Source of the DNA: Rickettsia typhi
Lineage (GTDB): Bacteria; Pseudomonadota; Alphaproteobacteria; Rickettsiales; UBA1997
Direction: 5' to 3'
DNA: 5,234 bases
Assembly (NCBI GenBank): GCA_945861125.1
Contig: CAMASZ010000093.1
Coordinates: forward strand, 1 to 5,234
The notes under the pieces were generated by a model. The model was not told where the DNA came from and searched no databases. It saw only the letters and a program-made list of their open reading frames with translations. The translations under genes were made by a program, and so were the position numbers. This document shows, in pieces, positions 1-5,234 of the stretch; the first letter of the stretch is position 1; every line of letters starts with the position of its first letter.

Positions 1-451
1 TAGCTATTCCTGCTGATATTATCATACTAAAAATTCCTAAACCAACTCCTCTTTGAGAATTGTTTAGCAAGATATTTAGCCACGATATTCTAGTTATGGT
101 ATAAATAAACCAGCAAACTCCTACTGCAAAACTAATTATTAGCCATAAGTAAAAATTAACAAAATGATAAATAGCAATTACCAATAATGCATAAATAATG
201 GCTCCAAATCTAATAGTTTTCATCAAGCCAATTCTGGCAACGATTTTTGCTAAAAAAAATGAAATAAAAATGCCACCAATTGCATCTATAGTGTATGAAA
301 TACCAATTTGTGCTGGGTTTACATTATTAATTTTTAGAATTGTTGGAAAACTTACTAAATTCATGCCAACGGCGGTTGCAAACAAGAAGAAACTTATGTA
401 TAATAATTTAATTTCTTTTTGGAAATTTAATTCTTTTAAAATTGAAAACAT
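1..451 (-). CDS. MFS transporter, N-terminal part (truncated by window start)
   Basis: Reading the minus strand from the ATG at 451-449 gives 150 codons with no stop to the window edge; the C-terminal part lies outside. The product is strongly hydrophobic, with predicted membrane helices near residues 15-38, 48-70, 79-98, 100-123 and a fifth beginning about 133, as in the first half of a 12-helix major facilitator superfamily inner-membrane transporter. The loop between helices 2 and 3 (residues 68-83, AKIVARIGLMKTIRFG) sits where MFS motif A belongs, but the usual Asp is missing. The SWLN at 123-126, followed by RG at 134-135 and LGIFS, resembles the helix 4-5 region of YcaD-like MFS proteins (inference from memory). 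The start is well fixed: an in-frame stop lies four codons upstream (463-461) and no other start intervenes. No Shine-Dalgarno sequence is visible. Substrate cannot be told. It is divergent from dxs, so not in its operon. The plus-strand open frame at 198-464 is its shadow. Confidence 0.85.
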   Translation of the reverse strand, partial: MFSILKELNFQKEIKLLYISFFLFATAVGMNLVSFPTILKINNVNPAQIGISYTIDAIGGIFISFFLAKIVARIGLMKTIRFGAIIYALLVIAIYHFVNFYLWLIISFAVGVCWFIYTITRISWLNILLNNSQRGVGLGIFSMIISAGIA

Positions 452-475
452 TGAAGTTGTTTAATTTATAAATAT

Positions 476-484
476 ATTATACCA
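476..484 (-). promoter_or_regulatory. Extended -10 promoter for the MFS gene, overlapping a MITE end
   Basis: On the minus strand, positions 484 to 476 read TGGTATAAT, a perfect match to the extended -10 consensus TGnTATAAT. Transcription would start near 469, leaving a leader of about 18 nt before the ATG at 451. No good -35 is seen at the usual distance, which extended -10 promoters tolerate. The TGG comes from the terminal inverted repeat of the adjacent MITE-like element, the TA is its presumed target duplication, and the final AAT... side lies in flanking DNA, so the promoter spans the element boundary. TATAAT matches are common in AT-rich DNA; the TGn extension and the position make this one better than average. 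Confidence 0.5.
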
Positions 485-500
485 AATCCCATCTTTAAAT
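482..500 (+). repeat. Left terminal inverted repeat of the MITE-like element
   Basis: This 19-bp sequence pairs with 728-746 in inverted orientation, 18 of 19 matching. The pairing extends outward through the flanking TA and one further base pair (479 with 749), then ends, and it also ends abruptly inward at 501/727. Sharp limits on both sides are what transposon termini show. Confidence 0.65.
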
Positions 501-606
501 ATTTAATAGGATATTCAAATTCTAACTTCATATTTTTGGTAAAAAAATCTCTAAAAAGCCTTAGGCCTTATAGGTATACGACTTCATTTTTAAAAATTTT
601 TATCTC

Positions 607-703
607 AAAAATCGTGTCGTTGCCCTAGGGCACGACTGGCAAAAATCGTGTCGTTGCCCTAGGGCACGACTGGCAAAAATCGTGTCGTTGCTTTAGCACG
701 ACT
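607..703. repeat. Tandem array of three hairpin-forming ~34-bp units
   Basis: Units are 607-640 and 641-674 (identical over 34 bp) and a shortened third at 675-703. Each starts AAAAATCGTGTCGTTGC. In unit 1 the arms 616-624 and 629-636 pair into an 8-bp stem (GTCGT, one bulged T, GCC against GGCACGAC) with loop CTAG; the core GCCCTAGGGC is a perfect palindrome. Unit 2 has the same hairpin at 650-670. In unit 3 (684-702) the stem is one pair shorter with loop TTTA, and pairing is retained although the sequence changed. The array is GC-rich in very AT-rich surroundings. It lies inside the MITE-like element, upstream of both divergent genes, so it is not a terminator for either. Possible roles are protein binding, cruciform formation or mere passenger repeat; the sequence does not decide. 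Confidence 0.85.
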
Positions 704-727
704 AATAAAATATTTTGTTATAATTTG

Positions 728-746
728 ATTTAAAGATGGAATTTGG
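728..746 (-). repeat. Right terminal inverted repeat of the MITE-like element
   Basis: This is the reverse complement of 482-500 with one mismatch, followed by TA at 747-748. Reading outward it ends in TTTGGTATTAG, a weaker counterpart of the extended -10 at the left end (TATTAG instead of TATAAT), so any outward promoter toward dxs from this side would be poor. Confidence 0.65.
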
Positions 747-838
747 TATTAGGCACTTTTAACAAAGGTTTTTAATAATTATTTAGTCAAAATATAAAAT
801 TTCAGCTAGTATCATTATTTAATGAAAATAATATTATT

Positions 839-866
839 TTTGCATTAAATTCAATTAATATATAAT
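839..866 (+). promoter_or_regulatory. Putative dxs promoter giving a leaderless transcript
   Basis: TTTGCA at 839-844 and a perfect TATAAT at 861-866 are separated by 16 bp, close to a sigma-70 promoter. The -10 ends only four bases before the dxs ATG at 871, so transcription would begin at or within a few bases of the start codon. This agrees with the absence of any Shine-Dalgarno sequence before the ATG. The -35 overlaps a perfect 16-bp AT palindrome at 825-840 that may be chance. Such matches arise easily in AT-rich DNA, so an alternative promoter further upstream is possible. Confidence 0.4.
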
Positions 867-870
867 ACTC

Positions 871-2778
871 ATGATTAATCTACTTGATCAAGTAAATAAT
901 CCAAGTGATTTAAAAAAATTATCATTAGAAGAGTTAAAAATTTTTGCAGAACAATTAAGAGAAGAAACCATCAATATAGTTTCTAAGACGGGTGGTCATT
1001 TAGGTGCTGGTCTTGGAGTGGTTGAAATAACCTGTGCCTTACACTATATTTTTGACACTCCGCATGATAAACTAATTTGGGATGTTGGTCATCAATCATA
1101 CCCTCACAAAATAATTACCGAAAGACGAAATAAAATGCACACCATTCGTCAGCCAGAGGGCTTATCTGGCTTTACCAAGAGAAGTGAAAGCATATATGAT
1201 CCATTTGGTGCTGGCCATAGCTCCACTTCTATTTCTTCGGCTCTTGGAATTTCGGTTGCCAAAAAATTTAAACAAGAAAAATCACATGTTATAGCGGTAA
1301 TTGGTGATGGAGCAATGTCAGCAGGAATGGCATTTGAAGCTATGAATAATGCTGGCGCATTAGAGGAAGAATATTTTAAAGATAATCGTTTAATTGTCAT
1401 TTTAAATGATAATGATATGTCAATTGCTCCTCCTACTGGAGCAATGTCGCATTATTTTTCTCGATTAGTTGCTTCAAAATCATATTTAAAAATTCGTGAT
1501 TTTTCTAAAAAATTAGTTGATAAATTACCTTTAACAATTGGTAAATATCCAAGAAAATTTGAAAAGGCTGCCAAAGAATGGTGGATGGGGGGTAATATCT
1601 TTGAAGAATTAGGTTTTTATTATATCGGACCAATTGATGGGCATAATCTTGATATACTTATTCCAATTTTAACAAATATTCGCGACGATAAATCTTCAGA
1701 TCCAATTCTTATTCATTGTGTTACCGAAAAAGGCCGCGGATATAGTGAAACAATGGCAAGTGAAGATAAGCTACACGCCGTAGCATCTTTTGACATTAAA
1801 ACTGGTGTTCAAAAAAAAGTTAATTCAGAATTTTTAAGTTATTCAAAAATTTTTGGTAAAAAATTATCTATTCTAGCTAATCAAGATGAAAAAATTTTAG
1901 CTATTACCGCAGCAATGCCAAGTGGAACAGGTCTTGATGAATTTGCCAAAAATCATCCTAAAAAAATTTTTGATGTTGGAATAGCCGAACAGCACGCAGT
2001 TACATTTTCTGCTGGCCTTGCTACCGAAGGTTTAAAACCATTTTGTGCAATTTATTCAACTTTTTTACAAAGAGCTTATGATCAAATAATCCATGATGTT
2101 GCAATTCAAAAATTGCCAGTTCGTTTTATAATTGATCGATCTGGTTTTGTTGGTGCTGATGGTCCAACTCACGCTGGTTCTTTTGATATTGCTTATTTAA
2201 TCAATATTCCAAATTTTATTTTAATGGCTCCATCAAATGGTCAAGATTTTGTAAAAATGCTTAATACTGCTAATTATATAAATGATTTGCCATCAGCAAT
2301 TCGTTTTCCTCGTGGTGATGCCAATATGTCTATAAATTTTGATGATAATGAAATATTAGAAATTGGTAAAGGTAAAATAATAGCAGAAGGAAGTAAAATA
2401 GCGATTTTATCATATGGATCAATTATCAATAATGTTTATGAGGTAGCTAAAATTATTGCAGAAAAATATTCACTTAAAATTACTATCGCCGATGCACTTT
2501 TTGCTAAGCCCTTTGATAAAAATTTAGTTTTAAATTTAGTAAAAAACCATCAATTATTAATAACTATTGAAGAAGGAGTTATTGGAGGATTTGGAAGTAT
2601 AATATCAAATTTCTTGCATGAAAATTCTATGTTAGATAATGGCGCTTGTAAATTTCGTTCTCTATTTATGAATGATCAATTTATTGAGCAAAATAAAATT
2701 GATATAATGCAACAGCAAGCTGGAATTGGTTTTGAAGCAATATTAAAAATTATTGAAAATTTTCTTAAAAAAGAATAG
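871..2778 (+). CDS. dxs: 1-deoxy-D-xylulose-5-phosphate synthase
   Basis: This cytoplasmic thiamine-diphosphate enzyme condenses pyruvate with glyceraldehyde 3-phosphate to 1-deoxy-D-xylulose 5-phosphate, the first step of the MEP isoprenoid pathway. At 635 residues it has the normal full length. The N-terminal ThDP domain shows GGHLGAGLG (H43), GDGAM at 145-149 and NDN at 179-181, the Mg-ThDP motif (D146, N181). H302 lies in the linker after the GRGY segment. The pyrimidine-binding domain has Y395, R401, catalytic E373 in GIAEQHAV, then R423, D430 and H434 in GADGPTHAGSFD, and R481 in FPRG. A transketolase C-terminal domain follows from about 505 (EEGVIGGFGS at 567-576). Motif style is alphaproteobacterial. 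The ATG is fixed by an in-frame TAA at 856-858; no ribosome binding site is visible. A loop at about 164-171 seems roughly six residues longer than in E. coli. The gene appears intact, without frameshift, and is likely transcribed alone. Confidence 0.98.
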   Translation: MINLLDQVNNPSDLKKLSLEELKIFAEQLREETINIVSKTGGHLGAGLGVVEITCALHYIFDTPHDKLIWDVGHQSYPHKIITERRNKMHTIRQPEGLSGFTKRSESIYDPFGAGHSSTSISSALGISVAKKFKQEKSHVIAVIGDGAMSAGMAFEAMNNAGALEEEYFKDNRLIVILNDNDMSIAPPTGAMSHYFSRLVASKSYLKIRDFSKKLVDKLPLTIGKYPRKFEKAAKEWWMGGNIFEELGFYYIGPIDGHNLDILIPILTNIRDDKSSDPILIHCVTEKGRGYSETMASEDKLHAVASFDIKTGVQKKVNSEFLSYSKIFGKKLSILANQDEKILAITAAMPSGTGLDEFAKNHPKKIFDVGIAEQHAVTFSAGLATEGLKPFCAIYSTFLQRAYDQIIHDVAIQKLPVRFIIDRSGFVGADGPTHAGSFDIAYLINIPNFILMAPSNGQDFVKMLNTANYINDLPSAIRFPRGDANMSINFDDNEILEIGKGKIIAEGSKIAILSYGSIINNVYEVAKIIAEKYSLKITIADALFAKPFDKNLVLNLVKNHQLLITIEEGVIGGFGSIISNFLHENSMLDNGACKFRSLFMNDQFIEQNKIDIMQQQAGIGFEAILKIIENFLKKE

Positions 2779-2793
2779 CAAATTTAATTTTTT

Positions 2794-2816
2794 TAGAACA
2801 ATTTATTATTGTTTTA
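2794..2816 (+). terminator. Weak terminator-like hairpin after dxs
   Basis: Arms 2794-2802 (TAGAACAAT) and 2808-2816 (ATTGTTTTA) pair over 9 bp with one G-U, around a 5-nt loop, starting 16 nt after the dxs stop and followed by a T-rich stretch. The stem has only one G-C pair, so it would be weak; it may be a degraded intrinsic terminator or chance pairing in AT-rich DNA. If it works, it separates dxs from the coiled-coil gene. Confidence 0.3.
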
Positions 2817-2897
2817 TTTATTAAATAGGAGTAAACAAATTAATTAAATAATCGAGAATTTAATATTCAATTTTTTAAAATTATTCTTAAAATTATT

Positions 2898-5234
2898 ATG
2901 AGAAATGGAAGTGTTGCTGGTGATGGTGTAGCTCTTTTTCAAACTAGCGTAATGGAGCAACAACAAACCGAATCGCAGGAAACAAAAATTGCTGAACTAG
3001 AAAGAAGATTGGAATTACAGAAACAACAAGTTGAAAGACAGCAACAGCAAATTGAAAGTTTTCTTCAAACATTCTCTCCTTATCTTAATACTGTTCAAGG
3101 AGTAATTAGAAGGAATCAAACTCAACAAATTCAAGCTCTCAGAGAAAATCCAGATGCATTTATTGACAAACTACAACAACACATAAAAGATATTAAAGAA
3201 CAAAATTCAAGATTAGAGCCACTGCAACAGCAATTAGCAGAACTAACAAGGGAAAATTCTCAACTTACAAGTAATTTACAAAGACAATCTTATTCTTTAA
3301 GTCAAGAACAATATTCAAACCAATCTCTTCGATTAGAAATATTAGCACTTCAAGCACAAGAACAAAGTGCAAAAGAAGATATTTCTAGATTAGAATTACA
3401 AATTAAAGGATATGATGAACTAAATCAATCTCTTAGATCTTCATCTCATAGTCAATCAACTAGAATTAATGGTGAATTAAACCAAGCTAGGGCGTCAATA
3501 GAAAGATTAGAAAAAGATAATCTTTCTAAAATGGCTATAATTGCTGAATTAGAAGCTAACAAATCACAACTCGAAGCAATCTTAGCAGCAACTAATCCTT
3601 ATACTAGAAGAGAAGAAGGAGCAGGAGTAACAAAGGCAACTCATAATGCCAGAATATCAGAGCGTGCCTCTGGTACTGATAGGCTTCATCATCTCTTGGC
3701 TAAAGTAAGAAGAGATTTACAATCAGAAATTGATAAACTTAAAGAAGAAAAAGATCAACTTGAAAGTCAAATAAGAATTAAAGAAATAGCTATTGAAGCA
3801 AAAAAAATAGAAATTGAACAAGCAAGATCTAATCTTTTAAAAAAAGAAAGAGAGCTTGAAACATATAAATCAACCTTACAAAGAAATAAAAAACTTTTTG
3901 AGCAAAATGAAGCAATAATTTCATTGAATCAATCAAGAATAAAAACTTTAGAAGCAGAAATTAAAACAAAAGAAGAATTAATTCAAAAAGAAAAAACAGA
4001 ACTATCGCTTTTAAAGAAACAGCAAGAACAACTTATCATAGAAATCGAACAAAAGGAAGGAACAAATCAATTATTACAAGAAGAAATTTTAGAAAATGAA
4101 GAAAGAATAACTTTTTTACAACAACAGAATGAACAAAAAGAACAACAAAAACATGAAGCTGAATCTGAATTAGAGAGAGTTCAAAGAGAAATAAAAGAAA
4201 AAACTCAAGAATTACAATCAGCAAACGAAGAACAAAAAGCAATTCTTCTATCAGAAATAGAGGCGCTTAAGCAACAAGAATCTCAATTGCGAGATAAAAT
4301 TTCTGTTCTAGATGAAGAAATAAAAAAGAACAATAAATCAATTGCTGATTTAGGGGCTGTAAATGATCAAAAAAACAGGCAAATAATTGAAAATAGAAGG
4401 TTAATTCAAAAACAAAAAACAGAATTACAACAAACAGAAAAAGAAATCGCAGAAAAAGAAAGTAAAATATCTGGTCTTGAACAAGATTTAGCAACACAAA
4501 AACAAGAACATCTGCAATTGCAACAAAATAACCAAAGACTTGAATCAGAAAATAACAGAATAACAGGTGAAATTAGAAATCTAGAACAAAGAATTAAATT
4601 AGAACAAGAAAGTTATGAAAGACTTAGATCAGATATTGAAGCAAAGGAGCAAGTTCTTCGAAGTGCTCAAGATGAATTGGGTATAATGCGAAATGATTTT
4701 GAAGCTAAGAGCGAAGATTTTAAAAAAAGGGTTCAGGAAATTAGAGATAAAGAACAAAAAGAAACACAAAAAATTACAAAAGAATATCAGCAAACATTAG
4801 CAGCAAGACAAAAAGAATTAGAAGCGAAGATGGCACAAATTGCATTAACTCAAGGAGAAGAAAAAGAAAGATTACAACAAGAATTTGCTAATGAACAATC
4901 TAAATTAAAGCAAGAACATGAAGCTAGATTAAAAGAATTGGAGCTTGAAAGACAAAGAGAAAATCTTGAAAATCAAAGAGTAATAGAAGAACAAAAAGAG
5001 CAATCAAGAAGAGAATTTGAAAAACTGAAAGAAGAATTGCAGGGTAAAATTAGTCAAGCTAAATCAAATAATGATAAATTGATTAAAGAAAAAGAAGCTT
5101 TATCCAAGAAATCTCAAGATTTGAAAATTGAAAAAGCGCAAATTGAAGCAAAACAAAATTTCTTATCACAAGAAGTTGTTAAATTACAGCAACAAAATTT
5201 ACAAGATCAGCAAACACTTAAAGAACTTGAAAAA
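2898..5234 (+). CDS. Very long coiled-coil protein of unknown function (runs off window end)
   Basis: The frame is open for 779 codons from the ATG at 2898 to the last base, so the C-terminus is missing. An in-frame TAA at 2841-2843 bounds it upstream, and this is the first ATG; a second possible start is codon 19 (2952). Neither has a Shine-Dalgarno sequence. Residues 1-25 are not a signal peptide and no membrane segment is seen. Residues about 27-58 show clear heptads (I31, L34, L38, V45, I52, F55). Glu/Gln/Lys-rich coil runs to about 230, with prolines at 61, 85 and 108. A Gly/Thr/Arg-rich break lies at about 231-262, then uninterrupted coil to the end. There is no Cys or Trp, and no Pro after 234. 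I recognise no catalytic or ATP-binding motif in the visible part, so an SMC-type ATPase is not supported. It could be a structural filament or tether, or a secreted host-interaction protein in an intracellular bacterium; this is speculation. The minus-strand frames at 4036-4242 and 4267-4497 are shadows of its Gln/Glu/Lys codons. Confidence 0.9.
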   Translation, partial: MRNGSVAGDGVALFQTSVMEQQQTESQETKIAELERRLELQKQQVERQQQQIESFLQTFSPYLNTVQGVIRRNQTQQIQALRENPDAFIDKLQQHIKDIKEQNSRLEPLQQQLAELTRENSQLTSNLQRQSYSLSQEQYSNQSLRLEILALQAQEQSAKEDISRLELQIKGYDELNQSLRSSSHSQSTRINGELNQARASIERLEKDNLSKMAIIAELEANKSQLEAILAATNPYTRREEGAGVTKATHNARISERASGTDRLHHLLAKVRRDLQSEIDKLKEEKDQLESQIRIKEIAIEAKKIEIEQARSNLLKKERELETYKSTLQRNKKLFEQNEAIISLNQSRIKTLEAEIKTKEELIQKEKTELSLLKKQQEQLIIEIEQKEGTNQLLQEEILENEERITFLQQQNEQKEQQKHEAESELERVQREIKEKTQELQSANEEQKAILLSEIEALKQQESQLRDKISVLDEEIKKNNKSIADLGAVNDQKNRQIIENRRLIQKQKTELQQTEKEIAEKESKISGLEQDLATQKQEHLQLQQNNQRLESENNRITGEIRNLEQRIKLEQESYERLRSDIEAKEQVLRSAQDELGIMRNDFEAKSEDFKKRVQEIRDKEQKETQKITKEYQQTLAARQKELEAKMAQIALTQGEEKERLQQEFANEQSKLKQEHEARLKELELERQRENLENQRVIEEQKEQSRREFEKLKEELQGKISQAKSNNDKLIKEKEALSKKSQDLKIEKAQIEAKQNFLSQEVVKLQQQNLQDQQTLKELEK

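Larger units (their letters stand above)
482..746. mobile_element. MITE-like element with TA-flanked 19-bp terminal inverted repeats
   Basis: Positions 482-500 (CCAAATCCCATCTTTAAAT) are the reverse complement of 728-746 with a single mismatch (C488 against the complement of A740). Both ends are directly flanked by TA (480-481 and 747-748), as expected of a target duplication by IS630/Tc1-mariner-type transposases. The 265-bp interior has no credible open frame, so this would be a non-autonomous element moved in trans. It fills most of the 419-bp gap between the divergent transporter and dxs genes. The interior holds the tandem hairpin units at 607-703 and, at 558-583, a GC-richer stretch that may be a decayed copy of that unit. 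No transposase is in the window, and family assignment is inference from the TA and the inverted repeats. An alternative is a regulatory inverted repeat, but 227 bp of separation makes that less likely. Confidence 0.6.

Noticed and set aside
198..464. Plus-strand open frame of 88 residues
   Set aside because: It is antisense to the transporter, whose minus-strand reading has clear MFS helices and open frame to the window edge; the plus-strand reading looks like a shadow.
607..703. CRISPR array or intrinsic terminator
   Set aside because: The units are directly abutting with no unique spacers, so not CRISPR; the hairpins lie upstream of both flanking genes and no T tract follows, so not a terminator for either.
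719..724. TATAAT inside the right part of the MITE-like element
   Set aside because: No acceptable -35 is present at 15-19 bp upstream and no TGn extension, so it was not called a promoter.
825..840. Perfect 16-bp palindrome AAAATAATATTATTTT upstream of dxs
   Set aside because: It is made only of A and T, and about one such palindrome is expected by chance in a window of this size and composition, so an operator is not supported.
1149..1400. Minus-strand open frame within dxs
   Set aside because: It lies wholly opposite an intact, highly conserved part of dxs and shows no family features.
2827..2831. AGGAG, resembling a Shine-Dalgarno sequence
   Set aside because: No ATG, GTG or TTG follows at a usable distance with an open frame; the next gene starts 67 bases downstream.
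4036..4497. Two minus-strand hydrophobic open frames (4036-4242 and 4267-4497)
   Set aside because: The Leu/Phe/Val-rich sequence is what complementary reading of Gln/Glu/Lys codons produces; both are shadows of the coiled-coil gene.

Overview
The window is AT-rich throughout, including at third codon positions. It carries one confidently identifiable core gene, dxs, whose protein has the alphaproteobacterial style of this family. The low GC, near absence of Shine-Dalgarno sequences and a small mobile-element relic point to a host-associated alphaproteobacterium, most plausibly Rickettsiales-like. Rickettsia proper lacks the MEP isoprenoid pathway, so a member outside that genus is more likely. 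This placement is inferred from protein style and composition only.

Layout: (1) Positions 1-451, minus strand: the N-terminal 150 residues of a major facilitator superfamily (MFS) membrane transporter, cut off by the window start. (2) Positions 452-870: a 419-bp intergenic region between two divergent genes. About 265 bp of it is bounded by near-perfect 19-bp inverted repeats flanked by TA, which looks like a MITE (non-autonomous transposon). Inside lie two identical tandem 34-bp units and a shortened third, each able to form a hairpin. The left end of the element supplies part of a good extended -10 promoter for the transporter. A separate promoter-like sequence abuts dxs and would give a leaderless or almost leaderless mRNA. 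(3) Positions 871-2778, plus strand: complete dxs (1-deoxy-D-xylulose-5-phosphate synthase), with every catalytic and cofactor residue checked present. (4) Positions 2779-2897: a short AT-rich spacer with a weak terminator-like hairpin. (5) Positions 2898-5234, plus strand: a long open frame running off the window end, at least 779 residues, almost entirely coiled coil, with no Cys or Trp and no Pro after residue 234.

The genes do not form an obvious pathway together. dxs is core metabolism feeding isoprenoid synthesis, the transporter faces away from it, and the coiled-coil gene is an unrecognised, probably lineage-specific protein with its own start. The parts most worth following up are the MITE with its hairpin array and hybrid promoter, and the very long coiled-coil protein. 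I see no RNA genes, CRISPR arrays or complete insertion sequences.
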